Below, piece by piece: positions 14,416 through 23,245 of a stretch of DNA of 32,735 nt. The translations under genes and the position numbers were made by a program. The notes under the pieces are model-generated. The model was not told the DNA's origin, made no database searches, and saw only the letters and a program-made list of their open reading frames with translations. Source of the stretch: Rhizobacter sp. (GTDB lineage: Bacteria > Pseudomonadota > Gammaproteobacteria > Burkholderiales > Burkholderiaceae_C); assembly GCF_018780185.1 (NCBI RefSeq), contig NZ_JADMJX010000084.1, positions 1 through 32,735 of the forward strand, given 5' to 3'. Within the stretch, counting starts at the first letter, position 1. The number at the start of each line of letters is the position of its first letter.

Positions 14416-17028
14416 ATGAACAACTCACTTGTGCTCCGAAGCGAGGGCTGGCGCGCTGCGCTGCGCCGCAACGTCATGGCGGGCGTGTGCGCCCTGGTCA
14501 CCGCGTGCGGTGGTGGGGGTGGTGCTCCGCCACCGCCACCCGCTGCACTGCCCCCGACCCTCACGCAGCAACCCGCCAGTCTCAGCGTGACCGAAGGGCA
14601 GGCCGCGAGCTTCACCGTCGCTGCGACGGGCGACGCGCCGCTCGCCTACCAGTGGCAGCGCAACGGCGCCGACATCCCCGGCGCGACCGCCCCCACCTAC
14701 GTGCTGGCGGCCACCGTGCTCGGCGATGGCGGGGCCACCTTTCGTGCCGAGGTGAGCAACGCGGCCGGCAACACGACCAGCAACGCCGCCACGCTCACCG
14801 TGATGGTGAGCGTGCCGGTGCTCACCATCACGCTGCAGCCGGTGGCCACCACGGCCGTCGCCGGAACGCAGGCCAGCTTCAGCGTGGCCGCCACCTGCAG
14901 CGCCGGAACACTCGGGCTCAAATGGCAACGCGGCCACACCTCGGGCGGCATTCTCAACTGGGCCGATATCGCGGCCGCCAACGCGAGCACGTACAGCTTG
15001 TCCACAGCCATCGGCGACAGCGGCGTGCAATTCCGTGCCGTGCTCGACTGCGGCGGGCTGAGCATCACAAACAGCCAAGCCGCGCTTCTCACCGTGACAC
15101 CGCCGCCCACGGTCGCCATGGCTTTGCTGCCCACCGTCGGCTTGCGCCCGCAGGCCGAGATCTTCAGCGTGGCCGGCATCGACCAGGACGCAGCCGGCAG
15201 CTTCAGCTTCATCACCTCAAACCGGATCAAGCGTCTGAGTGCCGACCTGAGCAGCATCACGCCGGTCGCCGGCGCAACCCTGCCCGGGGCCGCTGACGGC
15301 ACCGCCGATGTCGCCTTGTTCCGCCAACCGCTGGGGCTGGCGCAAGACGCTGCCGGCAACCTCTATGTGGCCGACACCGCCAACTACACCATTCGCCGCA
15401 TCGCCCCCAACGGCACCGTGAGCACGCTGGCAGGTACGGCCGGGGTGTCGGGCACCGCCGACGGCACGGGCGCGGCTGCACGCTTCTCGCGCACCAGTGC
15501 GATCGCCATGGGGCCGGACGGAGACCTTTATGTGGCCGACCAAGACAACTGCCGCATCCGCCGTGTCACGCCGGCCGGCGTGGTGAGCACCTACGCGGGC
15601 AGCGTCTTTGGCGTTGAGGATGGCGCGCCCTTGACCGCACGTTTCGTCGGACCCAGCGCCGTGGCGGTGGCCGCGAACGGCGATGTGCTGGTGGCCGACG
15701 GCCCCCGCATCCGGCGCATCGTGCGCAGCGGCGGCGGTGCTGCGTCGGTGCAAACGCTGGCCGGCAGCGGGGCGAACGATCCCGCCAGCCCCGACGGCGT
15801 CGGCATCGCGGCGGTGGTCAACCCCAGCGCCATGGTCGTGCGCGGCAATACGCTTACCTTTCGCGACGCCAGCGGCATGCTGCGCCAGATCGATCTGACG
15901 AGTGCCGTCGTCACGACCTTGGCTGGCTCGCGTGTGCTCGGCGCAGGTTTTGTGGATGGCACCGTCCCCACCGCGCGCATTGATATCGCTGGCGGCGTGA
16001 CGCTCGCGTCGGGCGGCGGGTTCATGCTGGCCGAAAACCGCGCGCTCCGCCAGGTCAGCGCGACCGGCGTGGTGCACACGATCGCCTCGGGCTTCGCGCA
16101 GGGCATGGCGGCCGCTGGCGTGGGCACGCTCACGCAGATGCCGTTTGCAAGCCTGGCCAGCAGCGGCGGTTTGCAGGCCGTGGCCATCGACCCGGCAGGC
16201 AACGCGGTCGTGGTCGAGACGGGAACCCGGCTCGTGCGGCGCATCAGCCCGGCCGGTGTGGTCACGCTGGCAGCCGGCCTCACGGCGGGGCCGGGGCCAG
16301 GCAGCGTGATCGACGGGGTGGGCAGCGCGGCGCAGTTCAATGTCGCGTTCGCGGCCATCGCGAGCGACAGTGCCGGCGTGCTCTACCTGGGCGACAACTA
16401 CGGCGTGCGCCGCATCGCGCTCGACAACACCACGACCTTGCTCGCAGGGTCGCGCACCGACCCGGGCGCGGTTGACGGTAACGCGGTCACGGCCCGCTTC
16501 ATGGGGATTCGTGGCGTGGCCGTGAAACCCGCGGGTGATGTGTACGTGGCCGACAGCAGCAACACGATTCGCCGCGTGGATGCGGCGGGCGCCGTCAGCA
16601 CCTATGCCGGCGTGATGGGGCAGGGCGGCAGCACCGACGGGCCGGTGGCCACGGCGCGCTTCACGCTGCCCGGGCCGATGGCCTTCGCGCCCGACGGCAG
16701 CCTGTTCGTCGTCGACAAGATCGCCGGCAACGGCGTGATCCGCCGGATCGCCCCTGACGGCGCCAGCGTGAGCACCGTCGCCCTTCCGGCCGACAGCCAG
16801 GTGACCGCGCTGGCTGTCGATGCCACCGGCACGCTCTATTACGCCGGCTACCCAGGCCTCATGCGGTTGCCACCCGGTGGCACGCCCAGCGTGCTGGTGC
16901 CGCGCGGTGCTGGCGTGGTGCTCGGCGCCAACCCCAGCGTGGGCGACGTCGACGGCATCGCCGTGCTGGCGCCCGGCCAACTGGTCGTGCTCAGTGGCGG
17001 CCAGATCCTGAGGGTGACGCTGCCCTGA
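14416..17028 (+). CDS. Lipoprotein with two Ig-like domains and NHL repeats
   Basis: The 870-residue protein has a lipoprotein signal peptide ending in LVTAC (Cys31), then a Gly5 and Pro5 linker. Two Ig-like domains follow at about 46-128 (LAYQWQRNGADIPGA) and 133-228. From about residue 245 there are roughly nine NHL-type repeats with the pattern LYVAD-x-x-N-x-IRRI-x-x-G-VSTLAG, predicted to form a beta-propeller. Such propellers usually bind protein or glycan partners; no catalytic motif is visible. A second in-frame ATG at 14476 could also start a signal peptide. The long ORF in the track (from 13000) runs antisense through the regulator gene and is not a real start. It is likely anchored in the outer membrane and controlled with the divergent STAND regulator. 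Confidence 0.85.
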   Translation: MNNSLVLRSEGWRAALRRNVMAGVCALVTACGGGGGAPPPPPAALPPTLTQQPASLSVTEGQAASFTVAATGDAPLAYQWQRNGADIPGATAPTYVLAATVLGDGGATFRAEVSNAAGNTTSNAATLTVMVSVPVLTITLQPVATTAVAGTQASFSVAATCSAGTLGLKWQRGHTSGGILNWADIAAANASTYSLSTAIGDSGVQFRAVLDCGGLSITNSQAALLTVTPPPTVAMALLPTVGLRPQAEIFSVAGIDQDAAGSFSFITSNRIKRLSADLSSITPVAGATLPGAADGTADVALFRQPLGLAQDAAGNLYVADTANYTIRRIAPNGTVSTLAGTAGVSGTADGTGAAARFSRTSAIAMGPDGDLYVADQDNCRIRRVTPAGVVSTYAGSVFGVEDGAPLTARFVGPSAVAVAANGDVLVADGPRIRRIVRSGGGAASVQTLAGSGANDPASPDGVGIAAVVNPSAMVVRGNTLTFRDASGMLRQIDLTSAVVTTLAGSRVLGAGFVDGTVPTARIDIAGGVTLASGGGFMLAENRALRQVSATGVVHTIASGFAQGMAAAGVGTLTQMPFASLASSGGLQAVAIDPAGNAVVVETGTRLVRRISPAGVVTLAAGLTAGPGPGSVIDGVGSAAQFNVAFAAIASDSAGVLYLGDNYGVRRIALDNTTTLLAGSRTDPGAVDGNAVTARFMGIRGVAVKPAGDVYVADSSNTIRRVDAAGAVSTYAGVMGQGGSTDGPVATARFTLPGPMAFAPDGSLFVVDKIAGNGVIRRIAPDGASVSTVALPADSQVTALAVDATGTLYYAGYPGLMRLPPGGTPSVLVPRGAGVVLGANPSVGDVDGIAVLAPGQLVVLSGGQILRVTLP

Positions 17029-17074
17029 GCGCGCGCCCTCCCTCACACCCACTTGCCTTTTCACGGGAGAGACC

Positions 17075-19831
17075 ATGAACACACTTGTCTTGAACACGCG
17101 GCGCGCGAGGGCCACCGCGATGGTGGCCGCCGCGGCCTTCACCCTGGCCGCATGCGGTGGTGGCGGCGGCGATTCACCGCCCCCACCACCACCCACAGAG
17201 ACCCTGTTCGTTCCCGCCAACGCCTGGACCGGTGCCGCGCCAACCGGCGCGCAGACGCTGACGGCCGACGAGTTCCGACGCCGGCAGGTGGCCGGCGAGC
17301 TGATGCTCGTCACCTCGGCCACGCAGGACGCGCAGCGCAGCGCACAGCGAGCGCATGTGGCGGCCGAGCGGGCCTTCCTGGAAAGCCAGCCCGACCTGAG
17401 CGATGCGGTGAGGGCCTTGCTGGCGCAAGCGGCCGCGGCCCCCGACCTCGAGGCCGGGGCGGTCGCCTCGCTGGCCGGTGGGCGCAGGGTGGCGCTGAAC
17501 AGCCTGGGCACCGCCATCGTCAACGCCGCCGCCGCCCACCGGCGTGCGCGCGACCCGGCCCTGGCCCTGGCGGCCTACGAGTTGTCGCACGCGCTGCTCG
17601 ACGATGCGCTGAAGGCGCAGCTGCCGGCACCCGCCACGCTGGCCGGTGCCACGCTCGCGCAGGTCCGGCAGGCGGCGCTGCAGATGGAAGCGGCGCTTGC
17701 CGCGCTGCCCGACATCGACAACACGCGCCTCGACCCGAGCGCGCCGCCCACGCCGTCCACACCATCCGGCACACCGAACGGCAGGCAGCGTGCGTTGGCG
17801 TTCAGCCCCGGTGCCGGCAGCGACAACGACGGGACCTGCGCAGCCACCGGCCTGGCGCGGCGCTATCACTTTCCGCTGCGCAACTTCGTGTCACCCGTCA
17901 AGGACCAGGGCGAGCGCGGCCTGTGCTGGGCCTTCACCGCCATTGCCGCGGTGGAAAGCCGCGAGCAGGTGCAGCTGGGCACGACACCCAACCTGTCGGA
18001 GCAGTTCCTGGCCAACCGGGTCAAGCTGCTGTGGTCGCCGAGCGACTTCGTCGATGGCGGCTCGGCGGCCTTCGCGCTCAACACCGCGGAAGACCTCTTC
18101 CAGCGCCTGCGGGTCGAAACCGCGTGGACCTACAACCCGGCGGCAGGCCGGCCCGCCAATGCGTTCGACGCCGGCGTGGGCGGCACCTCGGCGTCGTACA
18201 CCGGGGCCTGCAACGGCTACACCGGCACCTGCTCCGAATCGGCGCACCAGAGCGAATGGGCCTGCGCCTCGCTGCTGGGGGGTGCGCTCTTCTGCGCCCA
18301 CGTGAACCAGAGCTTCCCCGACGCGGGCGTGCGCGGCAGCCGCGTGCTGCCCGTGTGGGCCAGCGGCCAGTCGTGGGACGTGGCCATCCTTCGCACGCAC
18401 CTGGCCGCCGGCCGCTCGCTGATCGCCACCTTTCCGGTCTACGAAGGCTTCATGGCCGCCCCGGCCACGGGCATCGTGTCGACCTACCTGCGCCAGAGAC
18501 GGGACGCCACGGGCAACCTGGTGGACGGCAGTTATGGCGACCACCTGGCGCAGATCGTCGGCTTCGTCAGCAACGAGCAGCTCTCGCTGCCCGGCGGACC
18601 GCCGAGCGAGGTGGGCGGCGGGGGCTACTTCATCCTGCGCAACTCATGGGGCTGCAACGCGGGCGACGCCGGCTACTACTACGTGCCGGCCGATTACGTT
18701 CGCGACAACTTCCATTCGCTCGAGGTGCTCAACATGCCGCCCAACCGCAGCGCGCGCTGGAATGCCGACCAGCTGGCCCCGGGCGGCACCGCCGGCCTGA
18801 GCGTGGCCCTGCGCAACAACGCCGCAGCCAGCTTGCGCGTGCGCAGCGAACTCGCGGCCGAGATCCTCGTCAACCACCCGGTGGCGAACTATGTGCGGCT
18901 CACCGCCAGCTCGGACCGCGATGGCCTGCTGTTCGATGGGCAGTGGCTGGTCAATGCGCCGGTGGGCGGCAGCCTCTTCGCCAACTCGCTGCCGGTCACC
19001 TTCCAGACCGAAGGGATGCGGCGCGTGACGCTGGTGGCGCGCTACGGCTCGCAGCAGGTGACCACCACCAACGACGTGATGGTGCTCAACGCGGCGCCCA
19101 CCCTCGCCTTCGAGACCAGCGGCACGCCGCAGCAGAACGAGAACTTCGTGGTGAACGTGGTGGCCACCGACGTCAACGAAACCGACCCGAGCGCGATGTG
19201 CAACGCCATGACCTGGTCGGTGAGCGCCCCCGACACCCTCGTCTCGGGCAGCGGCTGCACGCGCGTCATCCGCTTCGGTGCCGCCGGCACCCGCCAGGTG
19301 AGCGTCGCCACGCAAGACCGGGAGGGCCTGCCGGCGGCTGCCACCGGCAGCTTCAACGTGGCGCCGCCGCCGGTCAACCCGTACCCGCGCATCAACGCCT
19401 TCAGCGTGATCTCGCGCGACGTGCTGCTCATCGAGAACCAGCCCTTCGGCTGCATCCCGCGCACGGTGGCCAACAACGCGGTGATCGACCTGCGCCAGTT
19501 CGGGTGCAAGCCCGGCATCGTCGGGCCCGACCTGTCACGCTTCTTCGGCGAGGTGGCCGTCGAGAACCCCTCGGGCGAAGTGCTCAGCTACGACTGGACC
19601 TACACCGACTACTACGCCAACGGCACGGCCTCGCCACGCTCCGGCACGGCGAGAACGGCCACGCCGCGGGTGGAGCTGAACCGTTTCCTGTATGTCGGCC
19701 TGGACCCGGTGACCACCTCGGCCTTCCGCTGCACGCTCGACGTCCGCGTCAACGCGCCCGAGGCCTCGCGCAGCAAGACCCTGCGGGTGTGGAGCGGTCA
19801 GTGCATCAACGTGGAGGTGGCGCCGCGCTGA
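17075..19831 (+). CDS. Papain-like (C1A) cysteine peptidase lipoprotein
   Basis: The 918-residue protein has a lipoprotein signal (TLAAC, Cys27), a Gly5-Asp-Ser-Pro6 linker and a helical region to about 215 that may act as a propeptide. The peptidase domain runs from about 260 to 545 and has the complete papain set: oxyanion Gln278 in PVKDQGERGLCWAF, nucleophile Cys284, His490 in YGDHLAQIVGF and Asn523 in ILRNSWGCNAG. The C-terminal 370 residues look like beta-sandwich or Ig-like domains (for example LAFETSGTPQQNENFVVNVV). It would act as a surface or periplasmic protease; the substrate is unknown. A GGGAGA site precedes the ATG. It lies 46 nt after the NHL lipoprotein gene and is probably in its operon. 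Confidence 0.88.
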   Translation: MNTLVLNTRRARATAMVAAAAFTLAACGGGGGDSPPPPPPTETLFVPANAWTGAAPTGAQTLTADEFRRRQVAGELMLVTSATQDAQRSAQRAHVAAERAFLESQPDLSDAVRALLAQAAAAPDLEAGAVASLAGGRRVALNSLGTAIVNAAAAHRRARDPALALAAYELSHALLDDALKAQLPAPATLAGATLAQVRQAALQMEAALAALPDIDNTRLDPSAPPTPSTPSGTPNGRQRALAFSPGAGSDNDGTCAATGLARRYHFPLRNFVSPVKDQGERGLCWAFTAIAAVESREQVQLGTTPNLSEQFLANRVKLLWSPSDFVDGGSAAFALNTAEDLFQRLRVETAWTYNPAAGRPANAFDAGVGGTSASYTGACNGYTGTCSESAHQSEWACASLLGGALFCAHVNQSFPDAGVRGSRVLPVWASGQSWDVAILRTHLAAGRSLIATFPVYEGFMAAPATGIVSTYLRQRRDATGNLVDGSYGDHLAQIVGFVSNEQLSLPGGPPSEVGGGGYFILRNSWGCNAGDAGYYYVPADYVRDNFHSLEVLNMPPNRSARWNADQLAPGGTAGLSVALRNNAAASLRVRSELAAEILVNHPVANYVRLTASSDRDGLLFDGQWLVNAPVGGSLFANSLPVTFQTEGMRRVTLVARYGSQQVTTTNDVMVLNAAPTLAFETSGTPQQNENFVVNVVATDVNETDPSAMCNAMTWSVSAPDTLVSGSGCTRVIRFGAAGTRQVSVATQDREGLPAAATGSFNVAPPPVNPYPRINAFSVISRDVLLIENQPFGCIPRTVANNAVIDLRQFGCKPGIVGPDLSRFFGEVAVENPSGEVLSYDWTYTDYYANGTASPRSGTARTATPRVELNRFLYVGLDPVTTSAFRCTLDVRVNAPEASRSKTLRVWSGQCINVEVAPR

Positions 19832-19866
19832 CCCGCGCGGGCAGAAGCGCAGCGACTGGGGGGCCC

Positions 19867-20376
19867 TTACAAGGGCAGTTCGGTGAAGTAACGCCCGCCG
19901 TGGTAAATCAACGGGAGCGCACCTTCACGCCGCTCGCAGCGCTCGACCTCGCCGACGAAGATGATGTGGTCACCCTCTTCGTACTGGCTGCGGTTGAAAC
20001 ACTCGAACACCGCGGCGCTGCCTTCGATCACCGGCGCACCGCCGGCGCCGCGGCGGAAGGTGACGCCGGCAAAACGATCAACGTCTTTGGATGCAAACCG
20101 CTCGGCCAGCGTGCGCTGCTCAGCCGCGAGGATGTTGATGGCGTAGTGCGAGCCGGTGCTGAACGCCGGCATCGAGCCCGCCCGCTTGGACAGGCTCCAC
20201 AGCACCAGCGGGGGCGACAGCGAGACCGAGTTGAACGAGTTGGCCGTGAGGCCCACCGGGCGGCCGGTGGGGTCGAGTGCGGTGACCACGGTAACGCCGG
20301 TGGCGAAGCTGCCGAGCGCGGAGCGGAATTCCTGGGCGGAAAAGCTGGGGGTGACCGGGCGCAGCAACGCGTTCAT
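19867..20376 (-). CDS. Flavin reductase family protein (FMN-binding)
   Basis: This 169-residue protein has the conserved flavin reductase-like core: FRSALGSFATGVTVVT near the N-terminus, VGLTANSFNSVSLSPPLVLW for flavin binding, and GVTFRRGAGGAPVIEGSAAV. By family knowledge it reduces FMN or FAD with NAD(P)H, often for a partner monooxygenase, but no monooxygenase gene is beside it. The ORF track starts at a TTG at 20412; the ATG at 20376 (MNALLRPVTP) gives the usual length. It converges on the peptidase gene. Its last ten codons are duplicated as a relic at 11350-11382, which is described separately. Confidence 0.88.
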   Translation of the reverse strand: MNALLRPVTPSFSAQEFRSALGSFATGVTVVTALDPTGRPVGLTANSFNSVSLSPPLVLWSLSKRAGSMPAFSTGSHYAINILAAEQRTLAERFASKDVDRFAGVTFRRGAGGAPVIEGSAAVFECFNRSQYEEGDHIIFVGEVERCERREGALPLIYHGGRYFTELPL

Positions 20377-20612
20377 GCACCGATTGTGGCGGAGTCGGCT
20401 GCAGGCGGCCAACTCCTATCTAGGGGGTCTCTCCGGGGAGGGAAATGTGGGCACTCCATGGCCGCCGCATGAGACTTATTCACGCACTTGGCCCGCACGC
20501 CCCCCGGCGCCGGGATGCGCTGGATGTGGTTTGACCTGCTGCCGCGTGTGGGAGCGCGGATGTCGCTCGCCGAACGGTAGAGTTCGCGTTCACCCCAGAA
20601 GGAGCCCGACAC

Positions 20613-21035
20613 ATGTCAGAAGAACCGATCGATCTCTCATCCATGCGGCACATCCGCGCAGCCCGTGAAGTGGGTTCGGCGGCCGACGGTCAAGCCGTCG
20701 TCCTCAACTTCGAGATGAGAGACGGCACCGCGGAGCGGTTCGCAATGAGCCCCTCACGGGTCGGCCCCTTGGTGGCCTCCCTGTTGTTTGCCTCCGAAGT
20801 GGCGGCAAACGACCGACAGATTGCCGCCGGGAAGGGAGCGGCAGGGGGCGAGCAGTCAACGCTCATCGACATCGTTCGTGTCAATGCCAGTTCAGCGCCC
20901 GGCGCTGACTACGTGTGTGTCCGCATGGTCATCGGCGAAGGCGTCAACCTCGATTTCCGCATTCCCTTGGCGGTCGTCCCGGCCTTGCAGGGAAAGATCG
21001 CGGAGGCTCTCGCGCTTGCTCAGCGCGGAGCCTGA
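20613..21035 (+). CDS. Unknown protein of 140 residues
   Basis: I do not recognise this family. The 140-residue protein has no signal peptide or membrane segment and alternates beta-like and helical stretches: VVLNFEMRDGTAERFAMSP, then PLVASLLFASEVAA, then YVCVRMVIGEGVNLDFRIPL. This looks like a small soluble alpha/beta protein. The start is well supported by AAGGAG about 8 nt before the ATG. It is followed closely by the acetyltransferase gene (31-nt gap), so they may be cotranscribed. The 236-bp stretch upstream (20377-20612) shows nothing recognisable apart from this ribosome site. Confidence 0.7.
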   Translation: MSEEPIDLSSMRHIRAAREVGSAADGQAVVLNFEMRDGTAERFAMSPSRVGPLVASLLFASEVAANDRQIAAGKGAAGGEQSTLIDIVRVNASSAPGADYVCVRMVIGEGVNLDFRIPLAVVPALQGKIAEALALAQRGA

Positions 21036-21066
21036 GGTCAGCCCACCCGAACTTGGCCCACCCGAA

Positions 21067-21546
21067 ATGCTCACCTTTCGTCCGCTCACGGCCGATGACC
21101 AGTCGCAACTGTGGAACTGGCTGCACATCGCGCTGTGGGACCCGCCGCCAGCCGGCCTGCGGCCCCTCGAAGCGCTTCAGATCCCTGGTGTTCGCATCTA
21201 TGCAGAGGGCTGGGGGCGGCCCACGGATGTCGGCGTTGTCGCTCAGGTCGATGGGGTGGACGCAGGGGCTTGTTGGATGCGATTGCTGCCCTTGGGTGTC
21301 GGCCTCGCGTCAATCGACGCCGAGACACCTCAGCTGGGCATCGCTCTGTCATCGCCATACCAGCACAAAGGGCATGGGCGCCCCCTGATGCAGGCGGCAC
21401 TCAAGGCGGCCGCACAAGCTGGCCATGCCCGGGTCGCGTTGACCGTTCACCCTCAGAACCCGGCCCAACGCCTGTACGAGGCCTGTGGCTTTCGCAAAAT
21501 CGAGGTCCGTAACGCATACCACCTGATGGTGGCGGATGTGGCCTAG
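21067..21546 (+). CDS. GNAT-family N-acetyltransferase
   Basis: The 159-residue protein begins MLTFRPLTADDQSQLWNWL, a typical GNAT N-terminus, and has the acetyl-CoA binding motif Q-x-x-G-x-G in PYQHKGHGRPLMQAALKAA (around residue 97). The C-terminal ALTVHPQNPAQRLYEACGFR is the usual GNAT motif B. It transfers an acetyl group from acetyl-CoA to an unknown amine. The ATG at 21067 is chosen from homology-like content; no Shine-Dalgarno stands out, and the ORF track start at 20788 lies inside the upstream gene in another frame. Confidence 0.88.
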   Translation: MLTFRPLTADDQSQLWNWLHIALWDPPPAGLRPLEALQIPGVRIYAEGWGRPTDVGVVAQVDGVDAGACWMRLLPLGVGLASIDAETPQLGIALSSPYQHKGHGRPLMQAALKAAAQAGHARVALTVHPQNPAQRLYEACGFRKIEVRNAYHLMVADVA

Positions 21547-21604
21547 AAAACCTCGGGCGTCATCCGCCCCGCGCGCCGCGCAGTGCGTCCCTAGAATCGC
21601 GCCC

Positions 21605-23188
21605 ATGACCGTACCCCCTGTGAGCCTGCAAGCCCGCTTCACGGCCTTGCACCGCCTGCTGGTGGTGATGCTGCTGGGCTTTGCCTCGGGCCTGCCGCTG
21701 GCGCTCACCGGCCAGGCCATGCAGGCGTGGCTGAGCGTCGAAGGGGTCGACATCGCGACCATCGGCTTTCTGAGTCTGGTCGGCCTGCCCTACACCTTCA
21801 AGTTCTTGTGGGCCCCGCTGATGGACCGCTTCGAGCTGCCCTGGCTCGGCCGGCGGCGCGGCTGGCTGGTACTCACGCAGCTGGCGCTGGCGGGCGCCTT
21901 GTGGTGGATGGCGAGCACCTCGCCGACCGCGTCGATCCGCCTCTTTGCGCTGCTGGCGGTGCTGGTGGCCTTCATCTCGGCCTCGCAAGACGTGGTGGTC
22001 GACGCCTACCGCACCGACCTGCTGCCCGCGCGCGAGCGCGGCCTGGGCGCCTCGACCAGCGTGCTGGGCTACCGGCTGGCGATGATCCTGTCGGGTGGCA
22101 TCGCCTTCATCTGGGTCGACCCCACCCAGGGCGGCGGCTGGTCGTGGCCCGAGGTCTACCGCTTCATGGCCGGTTTGATGGTGGCGGCGGCGGTGTTGTC
22201 GGCCCTGCTGTTGCCGCGCCTGCCCGCAGAGGTGCGCCCGACCAGCGTGGCACGCAACGACCTGCTCGGCTTTCTGGCTGTGGTGCTGGCGGTGGCGCTC
22301 GGCGTGGTGCTCAGCGACCGTCTTGGCCCGCCGATCGCGCGGGTGCTGCTCGCGCCGTTTTGGGAGGGCAGCAGTTTTTCCACCGACCTGCAGGGCAAAT
22401 GGACGGCGCTGCTGGCCTTGCTGCTGGGCGTCGCCTTCACGCTGCCGCTGGCGGCATGGGTGGCCAAGGTGGCGCGTTTCGAAACCCTGGTGGGCGGCTT
22501 GCGCAGCTACTTCAGCCAGAGTGGCGCCGGCGCGTTCCTGGCCTTCATCGTGCTCTACAAGCTGGGCGACGCGTTTGCCGGCTCGCTGATGACGCCCTTC
22601 CTGCTGAAGACCATGTTGTTCAGCCAGGCCGAGGTGGGGGTGGTCAACAAGCTGATCGGGCTGTGGCTCACCATCGGCGGCGCACTGCTTGGCGGCGCGC
22701 TGATGTTCAAGCTGGGCCTGTGGCGCTCGCTGATGCTGTTTGGCGTCTTTCAGATGGTCAGCAACCTGGGCTTCTGGTGGTTGGCCGTGAATGGCAAGGG
22801 GTTGATGCCGGGCCTGGTGATCCCGGCCTTCGACTGGGGCTTCGTCAAGCTCGCCCAGGCCACGCCGGTCGATGGCGGGTTGCTGATGGTGATTGCCGCC
22901 GAGAACCTCTCGAGCGGCATGGGCACGGCGGCGTTTGTCGCCTTCCTGATGAGCCTGTGCAACCAGCGGTTCACCGCCACGCAGTACGCGCTGCTGTCGG
23001 CTTTTGCCTCGGTGGGGCGCGTGTGGGTCGGGCCACTGGCGGGCGTGATGGCCGAGACCATCGGCTGGCCCAGCTTCTTCATCGCCTCCACCGTGTTGGC
23101 CGCGCCGGCGCTGGTGATGTTGTGGTGGCTGCGCGAGCCCGTGCGCGCGCTGGAAGTCGACCCCAGCGCCCCCAAGTTCGACGATTGA
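21605..23188 (+). CDS. ampG: AmpG-like MFS permease (muropeptide transporter family)
   Basis: The 527-residue inner-membrane protein shows AmpG-type features: MLLGFASGLPLALTGQAMQA, then GLPYTFKFLWAPLMDRFELP with a following GRRRGW loop, and a later ISASQDVVVDAYRTDLL. Many hydrophobic segments (about 12-14) cover most of the length. By family knowledge AmpG imports anhydro-muropeptides from the periplasm for cell-wall recycling and, in some species, beta-lactamase induction. The ATG at 21605 follows the acetyltransferase stop by 58 nt. An M48 metalloprotease gene lies 57 nt downstream and may be coexpressed. The exact substrate is inferred from family only. Confidence 0.85.
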   Translation: MTVPPVSLQARFTALHRLLVVMLLGFASGLPLALTGQAMQAWLSVEGVDIATIGFLSLVGLPYTFKFLWAPLMDRFELPWLGRRRGWLVLTQLALAGALWWMASTSPTASIRLFALLAVLVAFISASQDVVVDAYRTDLLPARERGLGASTSVLGYRLAMILSGGIAFIWVDPTQGGGWSWPEVYRFMAGLMVAAAVLSALLLPRLPAEVRPTSVARNDLLGFLAVVLAVALGVVLSDRLGPPIARVLLAPFWEGSSFSTDLQGKWTALLALLLGVAFTLPLAAWVAKVARFETLVGGLRSYFSQSGAGAFLAFIVLYKLGDAFAGSLMTPFLLKTMLFSQAEVGVVNKLIGLWLTIGGALLGGALMFKLGLWRSLMLFGVFQMVSNLGFWWLAVNGKGLMPGLVIPAFDWGFVKLAQATPVDGGLLMVIAAENLSSGMGTAAFVAFLMSLCNQRFTATQYALLSAFASVGRVWVGPLAGVMAETIGWPSFFIASTVLAAPALVMLWWLREPVRALEVDPSAPKFDD

Positions 23189-23245
23189 TGTGTCCACCGC
23201 TGGACCCGTGCGGAACCCGCCAGCCCTCCTGAAGTCAGACCCGTC

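Noticed and set aside
13000-17028. A 1342-residue ORF fusing antisense regulator sequence to the NHL lipoprotein
   Set aside because: The first 470 or so codons are antisense to the regulator gene. The true start is the ATG at 14416, followed by a lipoprotein signal peptide.
15217-17523. A 768-residue minus-strand ORF opposite the NHL lipoprotein gene
   Set aside because: It is a shadow frame, rich in His/Arg/Gly without motifs. The plus-strand frame has clear NHL repeats.
19832-19841. The palindrome CCCGCGCGGG after the peptidase gene as a terminator
   Set aside because: A 10-bp palindrome with no loop is a poor hairpin and is expected by chance at this GC content. No T run follows.
17053-20472. 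A 1139-residue plus-strand ORF overlapping the papain-like gene
   Set aside because: It is the out-of-phase frame of the peptidase gene and then runs antisense to flavin reductase. It has no recognisable domain.
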